Notes under the pieces: generated by a model | What the model was told of the DNA's origin: nothing | The model's input: the letters and a program-made list of their open reading frames with translations, nothing else | Database searches by the model: none | Part shown: one piece after another, positions 1 to 5,508 of the stretch | Layout of the letters: every line of letters starts with the position of its first letter | How positions within the stretch are numbered: the stretch's first letter is position 1 | Program-made: the position numbers and the translations under genes | NCBI GenBank assembly: GCA_016187325.1 | Contig: JACPJY010000031.1 | Coordinates: 1-5,837 of the forward strand | Length of the DNA: 5,837 bases | Source: Rhodospirillales bacterium | GTDB taxonomy: Bacteria > Pseudomonadota > Alphaproteobacteria > Rhodospirillales > Casp-alpha2 | Direction of reading: 5' to 3'

Positions 1-138
1 CGCGGCCGAAGCAGTCCCGCGATGATGTGAGGGCGCGTCGCCGGCGGCTGCGTCGGCAGGGGTTACTCGAGGTCTCCGACCATATGTTCGATGCTCTTGC
101 ACTCGTGGCAGCATTTTTTTTGGAGGTGGATAGAGTTC

Positions 139-294
139 GCCGTGGCGCTGCATTTCATGTATTACAACTTCGGCCGTATCCACCAGACGCTTCGGGTATC
201 GCCGGCGATGGAAGCCGGGATCACGGATCACTTGTGGTCTTTGGAGGAAATCGCGGCGCTTCCCGAGGCTTTGGACAGGGAATCGTCAAACTGA
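139..294 (+). pseudogene. 3' remnant of an IS1-like (InsB-type) transposase gene
   Basis: The frame encodes about 51 residues that look like the extreme C-terminus of a DDE transposase of the IS1-like group common in Rhizobiales and Rhodospirillales. The recognisable pieces are AVALHFMYYNFGRIHQTLRV, then SPAMEAGITDHLWSLEEI, ending at TGA 292-294. Family members are usually near 280-300 aa, so most of the protein, including the catalytic DDE residues, is missing. An ATG at 91 opens the same frame, but the 16 residues it adds (rich in W, F and H) do not resemble the family, and TGA 28-30 interrupts the frame further upstream. I therefore place the breakpoint near 139. The fragment has no catalytic function. 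It may be a deletion scar or the end of a decayed IS copy. The family call is from recalled motifs; the truncation is seen directly. Confidence 0.75.
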
Positions 295-519
295 CCCACT
301 ACCCGAAACCGTTGAAAATGGCCCTCGAAAATCGCCGGAACCTGCGGGAATTCGCGGTTTTTCGACCAAAAAAAGCGCTTGAAACAGCCTTGTTTTCAAA
401 AGGTTAAAGAAAGCGGCGCAAAAACGGGTATTTTCTTGTTGCGAAATTAACCCATTAGGCGTAATTTATCCGACAATACCTGAAATAGTATATTCTAGGT
501 ATGACGTGTAGGTAGCAGA
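295..519. other. AT-rich intergenic region, no gene seen
   Basis: This 225-base stretch is clearly richer in A and T than the rest of the window, with several A and T runs between 350 and 500. No convincing coding frame crosses it. It contains a 7-bp inverted repeat, TCGAAAA at 325-331 and TTTTCGA at 359-365, separated by 27 bases. A weaker imperfect hairpin lies around 379-400 (TTGAAAC / GTTTTCAA). Its right part carries the candidate promoters of the small gene that starts at 520. The contrast in composition fits a regulatory region or DNA left beside the transposase remnant; the sequence does not decide which. Confidence 0.6.
439..494 (+). promoter_or_regulatory. Candidate sigma70-type promoters for the 103-aa gene
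   Basis: Two overlapping -35/-10 pairs are visible upstream of the start at 520. The first is TTGCGA at 439-444, a 17-base spacer, and TAATTT at 462-467. The second is TTATCC at 466-471, a 17-base spacer, and TATATT at 489-494. Both lie in the AT-rich stretch and would give leaders of about 20-50 bases. TTAACCCATTAGG at 447-459 only loosely recalls the CtrA consensus (TTAA-N7-TTAA) and is not a match. The calls rest on consensus likeness only. Confidence 0.4.
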
Positions 520-831
520 ATGCTGAATGACAGTTCAACCAGCGCCGTATCGGCGGCCCCGACAAACGTCGGCCTCACTGCCTTCCAAGTAGCGGTTGTG
601 CAGGCGAAAGTGTTTAAGAAGACACTCGCCGAGGTGAGCGACCGCGCGGACGCAACGGCCAGGGTACTCGAGCGCAAAGCCGAAGAGCAGCGGCAAGCGG
701 TGCGCGAGAACTTGGCCAAGCAACGCGGTGGCATCGACGTCGTCGTTGACGGTAGCGAGCCTGCGAAGAAGGACGCGAAGCAGGACGTCAACGCCCCGTC
801 GCCGGGCGGCGAGGTCAATATCAAGGTATAG
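520..831 (+). CDS. Small orphan protein, helical, function unknown (103 aa)
   Basis: I do not recognise this protein. The ATG at 520 has an AGG at 510-512 as a plausible Shine-Dalgarno with 7 bases of spacing; the nearer ATG at 501 hits a stop after four codons. The protein has no signal peptide or membrane segment and lacks Cys, Trp, Tyr and His. Residues about 19-38 form a hydrophobic/basic helix (FQVAVVQAKVFKKTL). Residues about 38-68 are highly charged and could form a coiled coil. A Lys/Asp-rich tail follows and ends in GGEVNIKV. The N-terminal helix and the short Gly-Gly-hydrophobic end faintly recall small alphaproteobacterial proteins annotated as putative motility proteins (YjfB-like), but that resemblance is too weak for a call. 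The gene stands alone, with its own candidate promoters upstream and a terminator downstream, which supports its being real. Confidence 0.7.
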   Translation: MLNDSSTSAVSAAPTNVGLTAFQVAVVQAKVFKKTLAEVSDRADATARVLERKAEEQRQAVRENLAKQRGGIDVVVDGSEPAKKDAKQDVNAPSPGGEVNIKV

Positions 832-846
832 GACGACCGGCATAGC

Positions 847-864
847 GGTCCCGATCGCGGGACC
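847..864 (+). other. Perfect 7-bp hairpin after the orphan gene
   Basis: GGTCCCG (847-853), loop ATCG and CGGGACC (858-864) form a perfect stem 15 bases after the stop codon at 829-831. No T-run follows, so it is not a terminator by itself. It lies just ahead of the T-tailed hairpin at 874-897 and probably protects or structures the 3' end of the transcript. Confidence 0.5.
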
Positions 865-873
865 AACGCGGTG

Positions 874-905
874 ACGCCCGTGGAGAGGCGTTTTTTTGTT
901 TTTCG
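874..905 (+). terminator. Rho-independent terminator of the 103-aa gene
   Basis: ACGCC (874-878) pairs with GGCGT (887-891) around an 8-base loop. Seven T residues (891-897) follow directly, then G and five more T residues (899-903). A GC-rich stem next to a long T-run is the standard form of an intrinsic terminator. It lies 43 bases after the orphan gene and separates it from the cell-wall genes downstream. Confidence 0.75.
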
Positions 906-1006
906 GATGCCGCCGTCCGCGGCTCAAAACCAGTATTTTCAAACACTTTCCGCTGACGCGGCGGGCGAGCGGATCGTTACGCGCGCCGCCGCCGGCGGTT
1001 GCCCCG

Positions 1007-1021
1007 CCCCGGCCGCCGGGG
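1007..1021 (+). promoter_or_regulatory. Hairpin covering the probable ribosome-binding site of the DUF218 gene
   Basis: CCCCGG (1007-1012), loop CCG and CCGGGG (1016-1021) form a perfect 6-bp GC stem. The GGGG of its 3' arm (1018-1021) is the only purine-rich Shine-Dalgarno-like run ahead of the ATG at 1034, with 12 bases between them. The stem would hide it. This could lower translation, but chance pairing in very GC-rich DNA is also possible. Confidence 0.3.
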
Positions 1022-1033
1022 TATCACCGGCCG

Positions 1034-1828
1034 ATGTTCTTCACGCTCTCCAAGGTCCTGTGGTTCGTCGCCGACCCGGGCAACCTGCTGTTGACCGCGC
1101 TGGTGGTCGGGGTGGCGCTGCTCGCCACCCGCTGGCGGCGGGGTGGCCAACGGTTGCTCGCCGTCGTCGCCCTTGCTGCCGTGTTCGTCGCCGTGGTGCC
1201 GGCCGGATCCTGGCTGATCGGCATTCTCGAGGATCGCTTCCCGGCGATCGACGAGCCACCGGCGCATGTCGACGGGGTGGTCGTCCTCGGCGGCGTCGTC
1301 GAGCCGGCGCTGAGCGCCGCCCGTGGCCGGGCCGCCGTCGGCGGCGCCGTCGAGCGGCTGTTCGCCATGGCGGCACTGTCCAAGCGCTACCCGCAAGCGA
1401 AGCTGATCTTCTCGGGCGGGTCGGGCTCGCTGATCCACCAGGACAAGAAGGAGGCCCGCCTGATCGCGCCGTTGCTCAGCGAGCTCGGCGTCGATCCGGC
1501 CCGCGTCATCCTCGAGGATGCGTCACGCAACACCGCCGAGAACGCCGAGCTCAGCCGCCGCCTGGCACAACCGAAAGGCGGCGAGACGTGGCTGCTGGTG
1601 ACGTCGGCGTTCCACATGCCGCGCGCCGTCGGTTGCTTCCGCCGGGCGGGGTGGAACGTGGTTCCCTATCCGGTCGATCATCTGACGGCGGGCGAATCGG
1701 CGCCCCCGATCCAGTTCGACTTCGGCTCCGGGCTGAATGCGCTGCGCGCCGCCGTGCACGAATACCTGGGACTGTTTTTCTATTGGCTCGACGGCAAGAC
1801 CGACGCCTTGTTCCCGGCCCCGGACTGA
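1034..1828 (+). CDS. YdcF/ElyC-like DUF218 inner-membrane protein
   Basis: This is a 264-aa protein of the YdcF/SanA/ElyC family (DUF218). Residues about 17-33 and 40-58 are two hydrophobic membrane segments, followed by the DUF218 domain from about residue 79. Family motifs in order are VDGVVVLGG (79-87), KLIFSGGSG (123-131), SRNTAENA (164-171) and LVTSAFHMPRA (188-198). Length and architecture closely match E. coli ElyC (259 aa, two N-terminal membrane segments), which is linked to envelope integrity and lipid-carrier/peptidoglycan homeostasis. The family's biochemical reaction is not settled. I chose the ATG at 1034 because the protein then begins MFFTLSKVLW, as ElyC-like proteins do. The frame stays open back to 896, but that extension is Arg/Pro-rich and overlaps the terminator. 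The gene precedes three other cell-wall genes. Family membership is certain; equivalence to ElyC is inferred. Confidence 0.9.
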   Translation: MFFTLSKVLWFVADPGNLLLTALVVGVALLATRWRRGGQRLLAVVALAAVFVAVVPAGSWLIGILEDRFPAIDEPPAHVDGVVVLGGVVEPALSAARGRAAVGGAVERLFAMAALSKRYPQAKLIFSGGSGSLIHQDKKEARLIAPLLSELGVDPARVILEDASRNTAENAELSRRLAQPKGGETWLLVTSAFHMPRAVGCFRRAGWNVVPYPVDHLTAGESAPPIQFDFGSGLNALRAAVHEYLGLFFYWLDGKTDALFPAPD

Positions 1829-1836
1829 TCCGGATT

Positions 1837-1890
1837 GCGGCGCCGTCGCCGCTATGGCAGAAAAACCCCGCGATCCCCGGCGCCGCCGGG
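1837..1890 (+). other. Two GC hairpins in the spacer between the DUF218 gene and mltB
   Basis: The first stem is GCGGCG (1837-1842), loop CCGT, CGCCGC (1847-1852). The second is CCCGGC (1876-1881), loop GCC, GCCGGG (1885-1890). Both are perfect 6-bp stems. Neither is followed by T residues, so they are not intrinsic terminators. They could slow exonucleases or reduce read-through, or be a by-product of base composition. Confidence 0.35.
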
Positions 1891-1926
1891 AACGATGAAA
1901 CGCCCCCTGATACGGATGCTGCCGCC

Positions 1927-3129
1927 ATGCCTCTACGGCTCCTGATCGTCGCCGCCTGCCTCGCCGTCGCCGCCATCCGCCCGCTCGCCGCAGCGGAGGC
2001 GGTGCCGTTCGGCGAGTGGCTGCAAGGCGTGCGCACGGAAGCCCGCGCCGCCGGCATATCAGAGGCGTTCCTGGATACCGCGCTCGCTGGCGTGCGACCG
2101 ATCGCGCGCGTCATCGAGCTCGACCGCCGGCAACCCGAGTTCACGCTGACGTTCTGGAAGTACCTCGACAGGAACGTCAGCGACGCGCGCATCCAAAAGG
2201 GCAGGGCGATGCTGGCGCGGCACCGGGAACTCCTTGAAAAAATCGGCGAGCGCTACGGCGTGCAGCCACGGTTCATCGTTGCGCTGTGGGGGCTCGAAAC
2301 CAACTACGGCGAACACTTCGGCGCCTTCCCGATCGTCGCCGCGTTGGCGACGCTGGCGCACGATCCGAGGCGCAGCCGCTTCTTCCGCCAACAATTGCTG
2401 GCGGCGCTGACCATCATGCACCGCGGCGACGTGCCGGTGACGACGACCGGGTCGTGGGCCGGCGCGATGGGGAATTTCCAGTTCATACCGACGACTTACA
2501 GGGACTTCGCCGTGGACGCCGACGGCGACGGCCGGCGCGACATGTGGCACAGTTTTCCCGACATGTTCGGCTCGGCCGCCAACTATCTCGCCCGCTCCGG
2601 CTGGCGCCGCGGCTGGAGCTGGGGGCGCGAGGTGCGCCTGCCGAAAGGCTTCAGCCTCAAGCACGCCGGTCTCGAGGCGCAAAAGCCGATTGCCGAATGG
2701 AAGCGCCTCGGCGTCACCCGCATCGACGGCGGCACGTTGCCGGACGAGCCCACGGACGCCTCGATCGTGTTGCCGTCCGGATACGACGGGCCGGCGTTCC
2801 TGATCTACAGGAACTACCGCGCCATCCTGACCTGGAACCGGTCGCTGCTGTACGCGGTGGCGGTCGGCCATCTTGCCGACCGGCTGGTCGGCGGCGGACC
2901 GCTGCAGAGTCCTCGGCCACCGGAGGAGGTGCCGCTGTCGCGCGCCGACGTCCAGGATCTGCAGCGGCTGTTGGCGGCAAAGGGCCTCTACAGCGGCGGT
3001 GACGACGGGGTCGTCGGGCCGGAAACGCGCAACGCCATCAAGGCCTACCAGCGCCAGGTGCATCTGCCACCGGACGGCTTCCCGACGCCGGGGCTCCTCG
3101 AACGGCTGCGCGGCACCCCCGGCGGCTGA
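1927..3129 (+). CDS. mltB: MltB-family lytic murein transglycosylase
   Basis: This 400-aa periplasmic enzyme would cleave the MurNAc-GlcNAc bond of peptidoglycan, forming 1,6-anhydro-MurNAc ends. Residues 1-23 are a signal peptide, probably cut after PLAAA. The VAAC at 8-11 is too near the start to be a convincing lipobox, so the protein is likely soluble, unlike lipoprotein MltB of E. coli. The catalytic domain spans about 26-325. ALWGLETNYG holds the likely catalytic Glu124, GSWAGAMGNFQFIPTTY (175-191) is the family's substrate-groove motif, and DADGDGRRD (197-205) matches the EF-hand calcium loop known in Slt35/MltB. Residues about 338-396 form a PG_binding_1 domain, the MltB_2 arrangement common in alphaproteobacteria. 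ATG 1927 is the only reasonable start in frame; its Shine-Dalgarno (GGA, 1914-1916) is weak. It follows the DUF218 gene by 98 bases. Confidence 0.95.
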   Translation: MPLRLLIVAACLAVAAIRPLAAAEAVPFGEWLQGVRTEARAAGISEAFLDTALAGVRPIARVIELDRRQPEFTLTFWKYLDRNVSDARIQKGRAMLARHRELLEKIGERYGVQPRFIVALWGLETNYGEHFGAFPIVAALATLAHDPRRSRFFRQQLLAALTIMHRGDVPVTTTGSWAGAMGNFQFIPTTYRDFAVDADGDGRRDMWHSFPDMFGSAANYLARSGWRRGWSWGREVRLPKGFSLKHAGLEAQKPIAEWKRLGVTRIDGGTLPDEPTDASIVLPSGYDGPAFLIYRNYRAILTWNRSLLYAVAVGHLADRLVGGGPLQSPRPPEEVPLSRADVQDLQRLLAAKGLYSGGDDGVVGPETRNAIKAYQRQVHLPPDGFPTPGLLERLRGTPGG

Positions 3130-3159
3130 CGCCGGCCGGCCGAAAGCGGCGCCGCCGGG
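3118..3159 (+). other. Structured 3' end of mltB
   Basis: CCCGGCGGC (3118-3126) can pair with GCCGCCGGG (3151-3159) as a perfect 9-bp stem that straddles the mltB stop codon. A competing hairpin is CCGGCG (3119-3124), loop GCTGA, CGCCGG (3130-3135). No T-run follows, so it is not a classical intrinsic terminator, but it lies where the mltB message should end, before the candidate rlpA promoter. Its role in termination or mRNA stability is inferred. Confidence 0.35.
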
Positions 3160-3183
3160 TCGGATACTACCAGATGACGCGAA

Positions 3184-3210
3184 TTGCCTTTGCCGGCGAT
3201 ACCATATATT
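3184..3210 (+). promoter_or_regulatory. Candidate promoter of rlpA
   Basis: TTGCCT (3184-3189) and TATATT (3205-3210) are separated by 15 bases, somewhat short. They lie in the only AT-rich patch between mltB and rlpA (about 3196-3230). A second -10-like box, TAATAAT, lies at 3219-3225 without a well-spaced -35. Together with the structured mltB 3' end, this suggests that rlpA-dac-tmk has its own promoter. Confidence 0.35.
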
Positions 3211-3246
3211 GATATCGCTAATAATCGAATGCCAGGCGGGGTCGAG

Positions 3247-4230
3247 ATGGGGAAGTCGCGGACCGGGATGCGCTGGATATTCCTGGTTGCCGTCGCGCTC
3301 GCGGTTTCGGCCTGCGCGGAGACCGAGTTTCTTGTCCATTCGGCGAAACGGATGGGCGGCGTCTTCGAGCCGCCGCAAGAGCCGATCTACAAGGTCGGCG
3401 AGCCGTATCAGATCCAGGGCACCTGGTACTATCCAGCCGAGGACTACCAGTACGACGAGACCGGAATCGCGTCGTGGTACGGCGCCCAGTTCCACGGCCG
3501 CCGTACCGCCAACGGCGAACCCTACGACATGAACGCGTTGACGGCGGCGCATCGCACGCTGCCGATGCCGAGCTACGTGCGCGCCACCCATCTCGAGAAC
3601 GGCCGCAGCCTGATCCTGAAGGTCAATGACCGCCGGCCGTTCGCACGCGGGCGGATCATCGATATCTCGCGGCGCGGTTCGCAGCTGCTCGGCTTCCACG
3701 ACACAGGCACCGCAAGGGTGCGGGTGCAGATCATGGCCGACCAGAGCCGCGCCATCGCGGCGCGGCTGCAGTCTAAGACGCAGCTGGCCGAAGCCAGCAC
3801 GCCGATCACCGTCGACCGCCTGCCGAAGCCCGACGTTAAGACCGAGGCCCTGGCGCCGCCGCCGGGCGGCGCCAGGGCGCCCGTCGTCCGCCCGGCGCCG
3901 GCCCCGCAGCCGGTGGCGGCGCCGCCAGAGCGCAAAACCGCCGCCAAGCGCAACGACAACGAGGTCCTCTCCGACAAGGTGACGGTAACGCCGGTCAAGA
4001 AGACCAACCTGTTCGTGCAAGCCGGCGCGTTCACCCAGTTCGAGAACGCCAACCGCGTGCGCGCCAAACTGTCACCGATCGGGCCGGTGACGGTGAAGCA
4101 GGCGCTGGTCAACGGCAAGGATTTCTACCGCGTCCGCGTCGGCCCGCTGCAGTCCGTCAACGACGCCGACCGCACGCTCGACGCGGTGTCGCGGGCCGGC
4201 TACCCGGACGCCCGCATCGTCGTCGATTAA
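3247..4230 (+). CDS. rlpA: RlpA-type septal lytic transglycosylase, SPOR-domain lipoprotein
   Basis: This 327-aa lipoprotein belongs to the RlpA family. In Pseudomonas, members cleave peptidoglycan lacking stem peptides and localise to the septum through SPOR binding to denuded glycan. Residues 1-22 are a lipoprotein signal with lipobox VSAC, lipidated at Cys23. The double-psi beta-barrel domain covers about 72-160. It starts GIASWYG and contains HGRRTANGEPYDMNALTAAH, with Glu91 and Asp128 as the likely acidic catalytic pair. Residues about 185-250 are a Pro/Ala-rich linker. SPOR spans about 253-326 (LFVQAGAFTQFENANRVRAK). I chose ATG 3247 because GGCGGGG lies just upstream and the signal peptide then has normal length; ATG 3229 lacks a ribosome site and 3268 removes the basic n-region. 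The usual NDRGPF motif reads NDRRPF (127-132). A carboxypeptidase gene follows. Confidence 0.93.
   Translation: MGKSRTGMRWIFLVAVALAVSACAETEFLVHSAKRMGGVFEPPQEPIYKVGEPYQIQGTWYYPAEDYQYDETGIASWYGAQFHGRRTANGEPYDMNALTAAHRTLPMPSYVRATHLENGRSLILKVNDRRPFARGRIIDISRRGSQLLGFHDTGTARVRVQIMADQSRAIAARLQSKTQLAEASTPITVDRLPKPDVKTEALAPPPGGARAPVVRPAPAPQPVAAPPERKTAAKRNDNEVLSDKVTVTPVKKTNLFVQAGAFTQFENANRVRAKLSPIGPVTVKQALVNGKDFYRVRVGPLQSVNDADRTLDAVSRAGYPDARIVVD
3847..3878. repeat. Perfect 14-bp inverted repeat inside the rlpA linker
   Basis: GCCCTGGCGCCGCC (3847-3860) and its exact reverse complement (3865-3878) flank the 4-base loop GCCG. The repeat lies in rlpA codons for the Pro/Gly/Ala linker (ALAPPPGGARA, about residues 201-211), where the protein tolerates insertion. 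The mRNA would form a very stable stem. It could be a palindromic element inserted in frame or the result of extreme GC bias. Confidence 0.8.
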
Positions 4231-4329
4231 GGGTCGGGCTTGAGGCGGCCTGCGCCTTGCCGTCGCCACAATCGGATGCTACCAACGGACGGCACGCCCG
4301 CCACCGACTCGAGCCATCCGGACCGATCC

Positions 4330-5508
4330 ATGCCGGCCAAACACGCCCATCACCATCGCCACCGTAACTTATTGACGGGCCTCGCATTTTTGCTTGCATG
4401 GCTGCTCGCCGCGCCGCCCGCCGCCGCGATCGAGACGATCGCCAAGCAGGCCATCCTGGTCGAGGTGACGACCGGCGAGGTGCTGTTCGAGAAGAACGCC
4501 GACCAGCTTATGGCGCCGGCCTCGATGAGCAAGATGATGACCGCCTACATGGTGTTCGAGCGCCTGAAAAACGGCGGCCTGTCGCTGGACGACACCTTCC
4601 CGGTCAGCGAGGACGCGTGGCGCCGCGGCGGTGCCAAGAGCGGCGGCTCGACGATGTTCCTGGAGCCGGGGAAGCGGATCCGCGTCGAGGACCTGATCCG
4701 CGGCATCGTCGTGCAGTCGGGCAACGACGCCTGCATCGTCGTCGCCGAGGCGCTGGCCTCGAGCGAGAAGGCGTTCGCCGAGGAGATGACCAAGAAGGGC
4801 AGGGAACTCGGCCTCAAGAACACCGTGTTCAAGAACGCCAGCGGCTGGCCCGACCCGGAGGAGGTGACGACGGCGCGTGACCTGGCGCTCCTGGCAGAGC
4901 GGACGATCGAGAAGTTCCCCGACTACTACCACTACTACGCGGAGAAAGAATTCACCTACAACGGCATCCGCCAGATCAACCGCAACCCGTTGCTTTACAA
5001 GGACATGGCCGCCGATGGCCTGAAGACCGGCCATACCGAGGCCTCCGGATACGGGCTGACGGCGTCCGCCGTGCGCGACGGCCGCCGTCTGATCCTGGTG
5101 GTCAACGGCCTCGATTCGAAGAAGGACCGCGCCCGCGAGCCCGAGCGCCTGATGGCGTGGGGATTCCGCGAGTTCAACAATTACCGGCTGTTCAGCGCCG
5201 GCGACGAAGTCACCAAGGCCGACGTGTGGCTGGGCGAGGAGAAAAAGGTGTCGCTGGTGATCGAGAAGCAATTGCTGATCACGATGCCGCGCAACGCCCG
5301 GCCGGAGATGAAGGTGACGGTGCACTTCGACAATCCGGTTCCGGCGCCGATCGCCAACGGCGCCGTCGTCGCCAGGCTGGTGGTCACGACGCCCGGCCGG
5401 GCCTCGGTCGAGGTGCCGCTGAAGGCTGGCGCCGAGGTCAAGCGGCTGGGCCTGTTCGGCAGGCTCGGCGCTGCCTTCAAGGCCATCCTCTGGGGCCAAT
5501 CCGGGTGA
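4330..5508 (+). CDS. D-alanyl-D-alanine carboxypeptidase, PBP5-like (S11 family)
   Basis: This 392-aa low-molecular-weight penicillin-binding protein removes the terminal D-Ala from peptidoglycan pentapeptides in the periplasm. Residues 1-33 are a signal peptide with a His-rich n-region and probable cleavage after PPAAA. All three serine-enzyme motifs are intact: Ser65-Met-Ser-Lys68 (nucleophile and general base), Ser130-Gly-Asn132 and Lys232-Thr-Gly234. The transpeptidase-fold domain spans about 36-265, and a PBP5 C-terminal beta domain about 286-376. A final amphipathic stretch (LFGRLGAAFKAILWG) would anchor the protein to the outer face of the inner membrane. Length is close to E. coli DacA (403 aa). 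I chose ATG 4330 since it directly precedes the signal peptide; ATG 4276 is in frame but adds an unlikely polar leader. No strong Shine-Dalgarno is visible. The stop overlaps the tmk start. Paralogue name (dacA, dacC or dacF) cannot be decided. Confidence 0.94.
   Translation: MPAKHAHHHRHRNLLTGLAFLLAWLLAAPPAAAIETIAKQAILVEVTTGEVLFEKNADQLMAPASMSKMMTAYMVFERLKNGGLSLDDTFPVSEDAWRRGGAKSGGSTMFLEPGKRIRVEDLIRGIVVQSGNDACIVVAEALASSEKAFAEEMTKKGRELGLKNTVFKNASGWPDPEEVTTARDLALLAERTIEKFPDYYHYYAEKEFTYNGIRQINRNPLLYKDMAADGLKTGHTEASGYGLTASAVRDGRRLILVVNGLDSKKDRAREPERLMAWGFREFNNYRLFSAGDEVTKADVWLGEEKKVSLVIEKQLLITMPRNARPEMKVTVHFDNPVPAPIANGAVVARLVVTTPGRASVEVPLKAGAEVKRLGLFGRLGAAFKAILWGQSG

Noticed and set aside
69..164. 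Minus-strand 31-codon frame ending in CCHECKSIEHMVGDLE
   Set aside because: It has a CxxC-like look, but it overlaps the transposase remnant on the other strand, has no ribosome site and too few Cys/His for a zinc ribbon; most likely chance.
369..400. Possible minus-strand terminator (imperfect TTGAAAAC/GTTTCAA stem with a T-run on that strand)
   Set aside because: The stem is AT-rich and bulged, GCGC separates it from the T-run, and no minus-strand gene ends there.
27..407. 126-codon plus-strand frame over the transposase remnant and AT-rich region
   Set aside because: It overlaps the recognisable transposase frame, is Arg-rich at the start and turns AT-driven at the end; no family likeness.
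447..459. CtrA-like site TTAACCCATTAGG
   Set aside because: The second TTAA half is missing and the first half carries an extra C compared with TTAACCAT.
871..1926. Long upstream extension of the mltB frame
   Set aside because: The residues are Arg/Ala/Gly-rich shadow of the DUF218 gene in another frame; a clear signal peptide starts at 1927.
2059..4020. 653-codon minus-strand frame opposite mltB and rlpA
   Set aside because: It lies antisense to two well-recognised genes and crosses their spacer; Arg/Ala/His-rich composition typical of antisense frames in GC-rich DNA.
4243..4257. Terminator after rlpA (AGGCG, loop GCCTG, CGCCT)
   Set aside because: The stem is only 5 bp with no T-run, and rlpA and the carboxypeptidase gene probably share a transcript.
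4369..5499. 376-codon minus-strand frame opposite the carboxypeptidase gene
   Set aside because: Antisense shadow of a gene with all catalytic motifs; no motif or ribosome site of its own.
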